Positions 35,091-43,420 of a stretch of DNA of 64,000 nt are shown in pieces. Each line of letters begins with the position of its first letter. The stretch's first letter is position 1. Made by a program: the position numbers and the translations under genes. This DNA is from JBCBUE01 sp039818285 (GTDB taxonomy: Bacteria > Planctomycetota > Phycisphaerae > Phycisphaerales > Phycisphaeraceae): positions 25,357 through 89,356 of the forward strand of contig JBCBUE010000005.1 in the NCBI GenBank assembly GCA_039818285.1. The letters are read 5' to 3'. The notes below the pieces were generated by a model. The model searched no databases, was not told the DNA's origin, and saw only the letters and a program-made list of their open reading frames with translations.

Positions 35091-36637
35091 GACGTTCCCT
35101 CCTCGTCGAGTGATGAATTCCGCGAGGCCTCGCCCCGCGTCGCCCAGCCCTTGTCGAGGTAGTAGCGGCGATGGAAGGGGTTCGCGATCCATTCGACGGG
35201 GATCGGCCTGCCCTGCTCGCGATAGGCGTCGATCTTTTCTTGCACAGCCACCGCCTCGTCAAAACGCCGCTGAAGGGCGTCGCTCTCGCGAACCGTCATG
35301 GCGATCTGACGGTTGATCTCTTCTTGGAGCGTCGCGGCCGCCTCTTCGGGCGTCGAGAGCTGTGGGTCGGACATGACCTCCTGCAGCGCGTCGTTGGCGA
35401 GACGACTGACCGTTGCCTGCGCGATGAACGGGCTGATCGACTCGGCGATGGCGCGTTCTTGCGCCGCTCGGTGTGTCGGCCCGTGCACGTCCCACTCGTT
35501 GGGCCAATCATCCGGGCGGTAGAACGCCTCCGACTCCGCGTACGCGGGGTTTGGCGGCAGCGCGTCGGCGTCGGCGACGATCTGCTGGTTGTACGACTCG
35601 CTGGCGAGGTACGCGAGGAACAGCACGGCCAGGTTCTTGTTCCGTCCGCCGCGATACACGGCCGCCGCCCGCGTCCCGATCAGGTCGTTGCCGTAACCGC
35701 CGTCGGGCAGCGGGAAATAGCTCAGCCTGATGTCCGGTGGATCGGCGTACTCGCGCATGCGGATCAGCGCCCACCGCCCGGTGCTGATCATGGCGTACCG
35801 CCCATCGACGAACAGCGGGAACTCCGCCCCGCCGTACCCCGACTCCACCGCGAGCGACGACGCCTCGGCGGCCGTGGGCATGATGTTGTCTTCGTGCGTC
35901 CACTGGCGCAGCTTCGACAGCACCCACGCGTAGCGCGGGTCATCCGTCGTCGCGGCCGTCAACGTCTCGTTGAAGATCGAGAGGCCTTCGGCGCGGTGCA
36001 TCGTGATCACGAACTGCCGCCCGGACCAGCTCAGCGCGCTGTTGATAAAGAACCGCGTCTGTCGCTCGCCCGGCTCGTTCGCACGGGTGACGTAGGCGCG
36101 GCCCAGTCGCTCGAAGTCATCGACGCTCCACTCTCGTGCCGGCGGCTCGAGGCCGACGGCGGCGAAGGTGGCAGGGTTCGACCACAGCGAGATGATGCCG
36201 ACGTTGCAGGGAAAGCCGTACTGCCGCCCCTCGCGGGTGAGGGCGGGCTCGAGGGCGGGATAGGTCTGGTTGACGCCGAAACCCAGCCGGGCCGCGTCGT
36301 CGGTCACGTCTTCGAGCACGCCCAGCGCGTGCATCTGCCCGATGTCGCAGTCCATGATGTCGCCGGCGACCCCGGCGATGCTTTGAACGATCTGCTTGCT
36401 GGGGTCGCGGCTGGCCGTGTCGAGCCGAAGCTCCAGCATCGGTCGGCCGTCGTCGGTGACGTGCCCCTGTTCGATCAGCCAGTCGTGGAACCCGGCGACC
36501 TGGGCGATCCGAGCCGGGTTGCGATCCGTGACCCAGTACAGCACAGGCACGTCGCTGCGCAGGTCCGGCTCCGTCAACGTCGTGACCACGCCCGCCCCAA
36601 GCAGCAGCAAGAACGACGCGAGGAAGATGTACTTCAT
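35087..36637 (-). CDS. Extracellular solute-binding protein of sugar ABC transporter
   Basis: 516 residues from the ATG at 36637, which starts MKYIFLASFLLLLGAGVVT. This is a signal or membrane anchor without a lipobox cysteine. The mature part looks like a family 1 binding protein (PVLYWVTDRNPARIAQVAGF, GIISLWSNPATFAAVGL, FVDGRYAMISTGRWALI). It is long for the family, with a C-terminal extension of about 100 residues. A GTG 12 codons upstream is possible but would spoil the signal. It overlaps the MalF-type gene by four bases and lies 43 bases after GH86 36681. Confidence 0.82.
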   Translation of the reverse strand: MKYIFLASFLLLLGAGVVTTLTEPDLRSDVPVLYWVTDRNPARIAQVAGFHDWLIEQGHVTDDGRPMLELRLDTASRDPSKQIVQSIAGVAGDIMDCDIGQMHALGVLEDVTDDAARLGFGVNQTYPALEPALTREGRQYGFPCNVGIISLWSNPATFAAVGLEPPAREWSVDDFERLGRAYVTRANEPGERQTRFFINSALSWSGRQFVITMHRAEGLSIFNETLTAATTDDPRYAWVLSKLRQWTHEDNIMPTAAEASSLAVESGYGGAEFPLFVDGRYAMISTGRWALIRMREYADPPDIRLSYFPLPDGGYGNDLIGTRAAAVYRGGRNKNLAVLFLAYLASESYNQQIVADADALPPNPAYAESEAFYRPDDWPNEWDVHGPTHRAAQERAIAESISPFIAQATVSRLANDALQEVMSDPQLSTPEEAAATLQEEINRQIAMTVRESDALQRRFDEAVAVQEKIDAYREQGRPIPVEWIANPFHRRYYLDKGWATRGEASRNSSLDEEGTS

Positions 36638-36680
36638 GAGGCAACCCGGGGAAACCTCTGGTCGAGCCGGCACCGGCCGC

Positions 36681-38540
36681 TCACATCGGGCTCTCGATCT
36701 CGGTGATCAGCACCATGCTGCTCACGCGTCCGCCATCGTCCGGGAAGGTCACCGAGACAGTCGTGGCGGGCTCGAGCACCTCGGCGGGCAGCGGGACCGT
36801 GATGGTGCCGAAGAAGTCGGAGCGATTCGCCTGGTCGTAGCCGGGCCAGTCGTCGGGGACGGTGAACGGTCGGCCGTTCACCGTCAACGTCGGCTTCTTC
36901 GACATGCCGGGCTTGCGGCCGAGGCTCATCCGCAGCGTGGCCCGGCCTTCGCCGGTCGGCACCCGGTCGAACTCAAACGCGATCGGCTCGCCGGCCTTGA
37001 TCTCCTGGAGATAGGTCCGGCTGTAGTTCGGCGTCGACACGGCCCTCGTGGTGCGTTCGATCGGGGCGTGCAGGTCGTAGCGCAGGACGACCGCCTCGTG
37101 CGGCGCGAGCGTCAGCTCGGTGACGGCGCCGTCGACATCCTCGTCGGTGTAGATCGCCGCCTTTCCGACCGGGACAGACAGGCGACGAACGTTCGTCGTG
37201 ATCCCTGGCGAGAGATCGGTGGCGTGGATCAACTCGACGTCACGCGGCTCGCTCTCGAGGTTGTTCAGGCACACAAAGACCCGTTCATCGTCCACGAAGA
37301 CGTGGGCCAGCAGGTCGGGGTCGCTCGCGTTCACGACGGCACGATCGCCGCGGACGTCCTTCCAGAGGTCGTAGAAACGGAACTTCTCGGTCGGCAGGAA
37401 CGACGTGACCTGGCCGTTCTTGATGGCCGCTTTGTCGGGGCGCCAGAGGTCGACGCCGTAGGGCTCGAAGTCGTTGTCGGGGTTCTTGTAGAACCACGGG
37501 CTCTTGGTGGTGATGAAGGGGACCGCGATGAGGATGCGGTCCTGGCGGTCCATCAGGCCGAAGGTGAGGTGGTTGAGGCTGTTGAGGTGCGCCGAGGCGG
37601 AGGCGGGGCTGTACCCCTTGTCGAACCCCTTGGGGATGTCGCCGAACTCGGTGATGGCCAGCGGCTTGGGCTCGCCCCACTTGATGAAACCGTAGGTCTC
37701 GATGAGGTCGAGGATCGCCTCGACGTTGCTGCCGGAACGACGGTTGTCCTGGCCGGTGACGTTCGTGCCGTCGTAGGGGTGGACCGAGATGCCGTCGACG
37801 TGCTCGCCGGCGACGTCCATGAACATCTTCATCCGGCTGTTCCAGTGCCCGAAGTCCCACAACTCCATGGAAGGCCAAGCGCTCGAGTAGCCGAGGACCT
37901 GGGTCTCGATGCCGCGGCGGTCGAACTCGCGACCGATGGCGGCGATGAACTCGCTCATCTCTCGCCGGACGGCCTCCTGGTCGTCGCCGAAGTCGCCGGC
38001 GTGGACGAAGGGCTCGTTCATCGGCTCGTAGTACAGCGGACGGTTGACGTCGGTGTACATGAGCTCGAAGTAGTCGGCGGCGAAGCGAGCGGCGTCTTCG
38101 TGGTCGCCGCCGGGCGTGAAGGCGTGACGCGGGTGCTCGGTGACGACACGCTCGTTCGTGTGGTACTTGGCGTTGGTGTTGCTGAGCTTGGACCACCGGC
38201 GGTCCGGGGCGAGGGCTTCGAGCGTCTGGGTCGAGGGGTAGGGCGGCCCGCCGCGGTAGTAGTTGAACGGGCTGTTGAAGAATCGGCCGAAGCCGACGCC
38301 GTACTCATCGACCAGCAGCGCCACGTCTTCGGGCATGAACGCCTCGGTCCCGGAGTAGTCGCTGTGGACGTTGATGAACTTGCCGCGATCGAGCGAACTC
38401 TCGTCGCCGAGGAAGCGTTGGGTGGAGAGGTCGATCTCGACAACGACGCTCTCGGCAGACGAGACTGTGGCTAACACCGCACTGCAAATGGCGGCCAAGG
38501 CAGGCGTCAATCGATGCTCATGGCGATCGAATGCGAACAT
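36681..38540 (-). CDS. GH86-like endo-beta-galactanase, secreted
   Basis: 619 residues with a signal peptide (to about residue 29, VSSAES). The catalytic region begins with ESSLDRGKFINVHSDYSG. The acid/base is probably Glu176 in YYEPMNEPF and the nucleophile Glu298 in LAITEFGDIP. A C-terminal beta-sandwich of about 200 residues follows, ending with a Gly-rich strand also present in the paralogue at 46703. The gene sits between the pseudopilin pair and the ABC importer on the same strand, so degradation and import are probably co-expressed. Confidence 0.8.
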   Translation of the reverse strand: MFAFDRHEHRLTPALAAICSAVLATVSSAESVVVEIDLSTQRFLGDESSLDRGKFINVHSDYSGTEAFMPEDVALLVDEYGVGFGRFFNSPFNYYRGGPPYPSTQTLEALAPDRRWSKLSNTNAKYHTNERVVTEHPRHAFTPGGDHEDAARFAADYFELMYTDVNRPLYYEPMNEPFVHAGDFGDDQEAVRREMSEFIAAIGREFDRRGIETQVLGYSSAWPSMELWDFGHWNSRMKMFMDVAGEHVDGISVHPYDGTNVTGQDNRRSGSNVEAILDLIETYGFIKWGEPKPLAITEFGDIPKGFDKGYSPASASAHLNSLNHLTFGLMDRQDRILIAVPFITTKSPWFYKNPDNDFEPYGVDLWRPDKAAIKNGQVTSFLPTEKFRFYDLWKDVRGDRAVVNASDPDLLAHVFVDDERVFVCLNNLESEPRDVELIHATDLSPGITTNVRRLSVPVGKAAIYTDEDVDGAVTELTLAPHEAVVLRYDLHAPIERTTRAVSTPNYSRTYLQEIKAGEPIAFEFDRVPTGEGRATLRMSLGRKPGMSKKPTLTVNGRPFTVPDDWPGYDQANRSDFFGTITVPLPAEVLEPATTVSVTFPDDGGRVSSMVLITEIESPM

Positions 38541-38726
38541 CTATTACTCCGAGTGATGGCTCGCTGTATCTGAATGGACGGAATCGGGTCGGTTCGCCGC
38601 AGGCCGGCTGTCGGGTATGACCCCTTCTTGACTAAGCTATTCGTGGTGGATTGCCGGAATGGAAGCGCGAGTTACATCGGGTCGTCGCTCCCAGAAGAAG
38701 ACCGCGGCTCTGCCTTTGTTCTTGGA

Positions 38727-39242
38727 TTATGGATTGATGGGGACGAGCGATTCATCGGTGATGGGGCAAGAGAGCCCCAAGGCGGTGATCTGCCCTCCCC
38801 GTTGGCTCTCGCGACTCACCCATTCGCCCGCCAAGGCCATCTCTGGAGTTGCCACGAGCATGTAATTGCCCCGCATCAAGGGGCCCGCTTCGTCGGTCGG
38901 AATGGTCGTACCGAGCGGATACTTCGACCTCACCGCGCGGGCATCGTCCGTGTAACGCTCTAAGAAAGCGACAAAAACGCCGTTCTCGTCGCCGCAGTTC
39001 GAGCAGTCATAGACGTAAGCTCGTACGGCGGTCGTGCCATCGCCCATTACCACGGGAGGAATCGAATCGGCTGGCAGCGAGACCAGCGACTGTGTCTCCA
39101 GGTTGTAGTAATAAACCTGCTTGAACCTAGGGCCGCCGCTGGCCGCTTGGGTGTAAACCAGATAGGCCACGGCGACTGTCGCGATGCCGATCAAGGCGTA
39201 AGAGAGCCACGATCCTTCTGTAATCTTTGACCAAGCCGACAT
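38727..39242 (-). CDS. Hypothetical single-pass membrane protein beside pseudopilin
   Basis: 171 residues of unrecognised family. One N-terminal membrane segment (SYALIGIATVAVAYLVYTQ, about residues 14-32) is followed by an extracytoplasmic region with a CSNCG pair, which could form a disulfide or bind metal. It lies 106 bases after the pseudopilin on the same strand and 186 bases before the GH86 gene. Codon use and position support a real gene. A role with the pseudopilin in assembly or secretion of galactan-degrading proteins is only a guess. Confidence 0.65.
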   Translation of the reverse strand: MSAWSKITEGSWLSYALIGIATVAVAYLVYTQAASGGPRFKQVYYYNLETQSLVSLPADSIPPVVMGDGTTAVRAYVYDCSNCGDENGVFVAFLERYTDDARAVRSKYPLGTTIPTDEAGPLMRGNYMLVATPEMALAGEWVSRESQRGGQITALGLSCPITDESLVPINP

Positions 39243-39348
39243 GCGAGCCTGCTTTCGTAATGGCTATCCGCGAGAAACGCGGGGTCTTGCTCAAAATTAA
39301 CTGAGAGTCCAGGAGTCTGACTGCCCTTCGTAGGTTGGCCGCCAGGGT

Positions 39349-40248
39349 TTACTTCCAGGCGTTCCACATCGAGCGGCCGATGACCTCAAAGCCGGGAGCG
39401 TTAGGGTCCTGCGTGTCTTCCAGTTCCACACCCTTTGCGTGACCGTCGCCAAACGCAAAGTTTGCGGTGTAGTCCATGGGGTCTTCGCCCGACCCACCGT
39501 TCAGTTTGTAGCCGTACAGCGAATTCAGGTCGCCCGCGCCCCAGCCAAAGCCATAAAAGCCACGATCGGATCGAGCGATTTCCCACAAGCTCGTCGTGCT
39601 GCCACCCCATCCGCAGAACTGGACATCCCGGAACTGAGGTGCATAGGAGATGACATTCGAAGGCTCACCAATATCTTCACTGCGGAAGTTGAAGCCGTTG
39701 TCGTTCTGGTAGCTCGAATAGGTGGAGTCGGAGAACACATAGTCTCTCGCCACACCGCGGTTGTGCCTGGCATCCCACGCGTTGGTCGTGGTCGCGTTCT
39801 CGGCGTTGGCGCCGGTCATCGATCGGTTCATCGCGTAGCTTCGCTTCTGACCGTCAAACGGCGGGTCTTCGCTATCGACGGGCGATTGCCAGATCTCCAT
39901 GTTGATGAGGTTCTCGTAGATGAACTGCCGGTCCATCGCTTCCTGGAATCCGTAAGACACGCCCTGGAGGTAAGGGATGAGCAGTTCGTCGATGGTGACG
40001 TCGGCGGTACCCACCGAGTTGTCATAGGAGGGCGCCGGCAAAGCCCCGTCGAAGTCGATGTAATAGGCGGCGTTAGCCGTCGCGATCTGCCGAAGTTGGC
40101 TGAGGTCTTGGCTGAGCCGGGCCGTGTGCCGGGCGGCACCGAGGGCGGGCAGCAGGATGCTGATGAGCAGGCCGATGATGCTGATGACGACCAGCAATTC
40201 GATGAGGGTGAACCCTGTGAGACGTGAGAGGCGGGGGGAGCGGTTCAT
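39349..40248 (-). CDS. Type II secretion pseudopilin-like protein (prepilin N-terminal methylation motif)
   Basis: 299 residues. The prepilin peptidase site is GFTLIELLVVISIIGLLISILLPALGAARHTARL, with cleavage expected after the Gly and the conserved Glu5. The C-terminal part contains NFAFGDGHAKGVEL, similar to the H-X9-DG region of planctomycete pseudopilins. Such genes are abundant in this phylum and often flank polysaccharide loci. Their job there is not established. It is first in the minus-strand run, directly behind the best promoter/operator in the locus. Confidence 0.88.
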   Translation of the reverse strand: MNRSPRLSRLTGFTLIELLVVISIIGLLISILLPALGAARHTARLSQDLSQLRQIATANAAYYIDFDGALPAPSYDNSVGTADVTIDELLIPYLQGVSYGFQEAMDRQFIYENLINMEIWQSPVDSEDPPFDGQKRSYAMNRSMTGANAENATTTNAWDARHNRGVARDYVFSDSTYSSYQNDNGFNFRSEDIGEPSNVISYAPQFRDVQFCGWGGSTTSLWEIARSDRGFYGFGWGAGDLNSLYGYKLNGGSGEDPMDYTANFAFGDGHAKGVELEDTQDPNAPGFEVIGRSMWNAWK

Positions 40249-40297
40249 GTCGATCTCCGAGATGATTCAGAACGCGTGAGGCAAGCCGCCGAAGCGG

Positions 40298-40317
40298 CTG
40301 ATAAAGTACTTAATCAG
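40298..40317. promoter_or_regulatory. Putative operator, 20-bp near-perfect palindrome
   Basis: The sequence CTGATAAAGTACTTAATCAG is an inverted repeat with a single mismatched pair. It is centred on AAGTACTT and covers the start site expected from the adjoining promoter. It is the most symmetric copy of an element also found at 41711, 49780 and 57232. Confidence 0.7.
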
Positions 40318-40344
40318 TATGTCGGACAGATTTAGCCGTGTCAA
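40316..40344 (-). promoter_or_regulatory. Sigma-70-like promoter of the pseudopilin/GH86/ABC operon
   Basis: A consensus -35 TTGACA (40344-40339), exactly 17 bases of spacer and a -10 CATACT (40321-40316), followed by the palindrome and then the pseudopilin ATG about 60 bases downstream of the expected start site. Confidence 0.6.
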
Positions 40345-40580
40345 CCCATTTGTTAGGCTCCGTTGATTCTCGGGCTGATATCGCCGGTTGGAGGACGATT
40401 CGCCGCACACGACGGCGTCGGCTTTGGGTCTTCCCTGAGGATACGCAGGTCGATGTTCTGCGTTCCGGGGGCTTGGGTGCCCATGCACGGCGGCTCGCCG
40501 TAACTCATTAGAATCGCGGCCATTGCCGTCGGCGGCCGGGCGATCGACGCCCCAGCCGGGATCGGTACGGGAGACCCGCG

Positions 40581-41609
40581 GTGCCCATCACGCTGAAAGA
40601 CATCGCCGAGCGAGCCCGGGTCAGCCAGGCGACCGTGTCGATTGCGATGGGCAGCGCGGGGCGGATTTCCGACGAGACGCGCAGCCGAATCCTGCGGATC
40701 GCCGAGGAGATGGGCTACCGGCCGAACCTGCTGGTGCACGGGATCCAGAAAGGGCGGACGCGCACGATCGGCGTGCTGATGCAGCTGTCGGGGGATGCGT
40801 TCGACGCCGGGCTGTTCACCGGGGTGCACAACGCGCTCGCCGACGCAGGGTGCGTGCCGATCGTGCTGATGCCGGTGGCGTCGGTGTCGGTGCTCGATCA
40901 GATCCACATGCTGATCGACCGGCGTGTCGATGGGCTCGTCCTTCGGCCGACGCAGGAGGCGATCTGGGAGCGTCACATCGACGAAGCGATCGATCGCGAT
41001 GTCCCGGTGGTCGCGATCGACCTCGAGCCCCAGGCCGAGACCCCGCACGTTGACTTCGTTGGGACCGACGACATCGGGGGCGCTCGCCTGGCGGCGGAAC
41101 GCCTGTTAAATGCAGGCCATCGGAGCCTGGCGATCGTCACGACCGGCGGGTTTCCAGACACGATGTACTTCCGCCGCGAAGGTTTCGAGGCCAGGGTCAA
41201 CGAGTCGGCGGACGCGCGTTGCGTGAGCGTCAGCGTGCCGTGGTCGCGGAAGATCACGGGGTACGAGGCGGCGAAGAAGGTGTTGGCGCTTCGGCCGCGG
41301 CCGACGGCGGTGTTCGTAACCATGGACGCGATCGCGAGCGGGGTCTACCGCGCGGCTCGCGAGGCGGGGCTGCGCATCCCCGAGGACCTGTCGGTCATCG
41401 GGTTCGCCGACAACCCGATCGCGACCGTGCTCGAGCCGGCGCTATCGACGATGCGTCAGCGTCCCTTGGAGATCGGTGGGCGGGCCGCACGGCTGCTGCT
41501 GGAACGGATCGGCGAGGGAGCGGTGCACGGGCCTCGCAAGCGCATCCTGGTCGAGCCCGAGCTGATCGAGCGTGGATCGGTCGAGGCCGCGCCGGCGGTC
41601 GCTGGCTGA
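40581..41609 (+). CDS. LacI-family transcriptional regulator
   Basis: 342 residues from a GTG preceded by GGGAGA. The N-terminal helix-turn-helix ITLKDIAERARVSQATVSIAM and hinge helix region RPNLLVHGIQKGRT are typical. The effector domain has the periplasmic-binding fold (IGVLMQL, VDGLVLRPT, GTDDIGGARLAAERLL, VIGFADNPIATVLEPALSTM). It is the only DNA-binding protein recognised in the galactan locus and lies between the two divergent halves, so it is the candidate ligand-responsive repressor of the surrounding AAGTACTT sites. Confidence 0.92.
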   Translation: MPITLKDIAERARVSQATVSIAMGSAGRISDETRSRILRIAEEMGYRPNLLVHGIQKGRTRTIGVLMQLSGDAFDAGLFTGVHNALADAGCVPIVLMPVASVSVLDQIHMLIDRRVDGLVLRPTQEAIWERHIDEAIDRDVPVVAIDLEPQAETPHVDFVGTDDIGGARLAAERLLNAGHRSLAIVTTGGFPDTMYFRREGFEARVNESADARCVSVSVPWSRKITGYEAAKKVLALRPRPTAVFVTMDAIASGVYRAAREAGLRIPEDLSVIGFADNPIATVLEPALSTMRQRPLEIGGRAARLLLERIGEGAVHGPRKRILVEPELIERGSVEAAPAVAG

Positions 41610-41690
41610 CCCGATTTCTGAGCGTGAGGGCCTCTGCCCTCACAACCGGGTGGGGGCCCACGCGCGATCGGTGAGGCCGCTGGATAAAGC

Positions 41691-41728
41691 TTGACACCGC
41701 AAAACCTAAGTGGTTAACTACTTTAGCA
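41691..41728 (+). promoter_or_regulatory. Promoter with operator-like repeat upstream of GH29 gene
   Basis: A consensus -35 TTGACA (41691-41696) is followed by 17 bases and a weak -10 TTAACT (41714-41719). The element TGGTTAACTACTTTAGCA (41711-41728) differs from the copy at 49780 at only two of 18 positions and covers the -10. A second overlapping symmetry, AAGTGGTTAACTACTT, spans 41708-41723. Confidence 0.6.
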
Positions 41729-41851
41729 TTCATTCTTCGCGTTGGTGGTTCGTGAGCCGTCCACCCGGTCGGTGGCCCCGTGACGAGCCTTTTCGACGCG
41801 ACCCGGGCGTTCTTTGTTCGAGCCGCCATCCAGCTACTTGAGAGGTTCTTC

Positions 41852-43393
41852 GTGCCCAGCCACCTGACGACCACCCGCCGCGCCCATGTCCGCAAGGCCG
41901 AGGCGGCCCCCCCGCAACTCGTGGATGACGGGGCCATCGATCGCTTTGCGCCGACGTGGGAGTCGCTCAAGCAGTGGGAAGTGCCCCGCTGGTATCACGA
42001 GGCCAAGTTCGGCATCTTCATCCACTGGGGCGTCGCCTCGGTGCCCGCCTACAAGTCCGAGTGGTACCCCAAGCACATGTACAAGCGGGGAGGCGAGTTC
42101 TTCGATCATCACGTCCGCACGTACGGCGACCACAAGACGTTCGGCTACAAGGATTTCATCCCGCAGTTCCGGATGGAGAACTGGGACCCGGACGCCTGGG
42201 CCGACGTCTTTCAAGCGTCCGGCGCGCGGTACGTCGTCCCCGTCGCGGAGCACCACGACGGGATCGCGCTCTATCGATACAGCGGGTCACGCTGGACGTC
42301 GCTGGACGTCGGGCCCGAGCGCGACCTGATCGGCGACCTCGCCCGCGCCGTCCGTCGCACGCCGATGAAGTTCGGCGTCTCCTCGCACCGGGCCTACAAC
42401 TGGCGTTTCTTTACGTACGACGACGCGTTCGACACGACGCTGCCCGAGTACAGCGATCTCTACGCGCGCCCGCACGATCCCGAAGAGCCGGCCGACGAGC
42501 CGTTCCTTCGGGACTGGCTGCAGCGGTGCGTCGAACTCGTCGACGGGTACGAGCCGGACCTGGTGTGGTTCGATTGGTGCATCGGCTGGCCGGAGTTCGA
42601 GCCGTACCGGCGGCGGTTCGCCGCGCATTACTACAACGCGGCCGATCGCTGGGGCAAGGAAGTCGTCGTGAACTACAAGGAAGAGGACTTCGCGCCCGGC
42701 ACGGGCGTGTGGGACATCGAGCGTGGCCAGCTCGACGAGATCCGCCCGCAATTCTGGCAGACGGACACGTCGATCTCGCGCAACGGCTGGGCGTACAACA
42801 CCGACCCGGACAACAAGAGCGCCGGCTCGCTGATCCACGACCTCGTGGACATCGTCAGCAAGAACGGTTGCTTGCTGCTGAACATAGGCCCGACGCCGGA
42901 CGGCCGGATCACCGACGAGCAGACGCGGGTGCTGCGCGACATCGGCCGGTGGCTGTCGGTCAACGGCGACGCGATTTACGGGACCAAGCCTTGGCGTGTG
43001 TTTGGCGAGGGCCCGACCCGCGTGAAGGCCGGCACGTTCCAGGAGAAGGCCAACGTCGGCTTTACCCCCGATGACGTCCGGTACACCGCGCGAGGCAACA
43101 GGATCTACGCCACGCTGCTCGGCGTTCCCGGCGGTCGCGACGTCCTGTTGCGGGCACTCGGCAGCCACGTCCGGCTGCTGCTGGGAGAGATCAAGGACGT
43201 GTCGGTGCTCGGCGGCAAGGCGTCATTGAACTGGCGACGCAAGCCCGAGGGCTGTCACGTGGAACTGCCGGCCGATCTCAGCGCGGAGCACGCGGTCGTG
43301 CTGAAGATCGACACGATCCCGGCCGAACGGCCGAAGCGAACCGCCGATGCCGCCGGGTCGCACACGGCCGACATCGACTCGGCCGATGACTGA
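41852..43393 (+). CDS. GH29 alpha-L-fucosidase/alpha-L-galactosidase family enzyme, cytoplasmic
   Basis: 513 residues from a GTG at 41852 that has GAGAGG eight bases upstream. The frame is open from 41780 and adds 24 residues without a convincing signal peptide. GH29 landmarks are WYHEAKFGIFIHWGV, EHHDGIALY and the nucleophile Asp241 in LVWFDWCIGW, plus KNGCLLLNIGPTPDG. GH29 includes fucosidases and, in porphyran loci, alpha-L-galactosidases. Given the neighbours, removal of L-galactose (6-deoxy or desulfated) ends from imported galactan fragments is plausible. It converges on the sulfatase at 43421. Confidence 0.85.
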   Translation: MPSHLTTTRRAHVRKAEAAPPQLVDDGAIDRFAPTWESLKQWEVPRWYHEAKFGIFIHWGVASVPAYKSEWYPKHMYKRGGEFFDHHVRTYGDHKTFGYKDFIPQFRMENWDPDAWADVFQASGARYVVPVAEHHDGIALYRYSGSRWTSLDVGPERDLIGDLARAVRRTPMKFGVSSHRAYNWRFFTYDDAFDTTLPEYSDLYARPHDPEEPADEPFLRDWLQRCVELVDGYEPDLVWFDWCIGWPEFEPYRRRFAAHYYNAADRWGKEVVVNYKEEDFAPGTGVWDIERGQLDEIRPQFWQTDTSISRNGWAYNTDPDNKSAGSLIHDLVDIVSKNGCLLLNIGPTPDGRITDEQTRVLRDIGRWLSVNGDAIYGTKPWRVFGEGPTRVKAGTFQEKANVGFTPDDVRYTARGNRIYATLLGVPGGRDVLLRALGSHVRLLLGEIKDVSVLGGKASLNWRRKPEGCHVELPADLSAEHAVVLKIDTIPAERPKRTADAAGSHTADIDSADD

Positions 43394-43420
43394 TCGATCG
43401 TGTCGCTCCACGCGGCCGGG

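Larger units (their letters stand above)
40249..40580. other. Intergenic control region between pseudopilin operon and lacI-type gene
   Basis: This 332-base divergent gap is the only one over 300 bases. It contains the minus-strand promoter and palindrome at 40298-40344. No clear promoter for the forward LacI gene, no small ORF and no RNA structure could be supported in the remainder. Confidence 0.7.

Noticed and set aside
38574..38963. A 129-codon plus-strand frame in the gap beside GH86 36681
   Set aside because: It overlaps the 171-residue membrane protein antisense, lacks a ribosome site and has no signal, domain or sensible composition.
42294..42312. A short tandem repeat (CTGGACGTCG twice) in the GH29 gene
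   Set aside because: It encodes ordinary protein sequence in frame (TSLDVGP region) and is only two copies.
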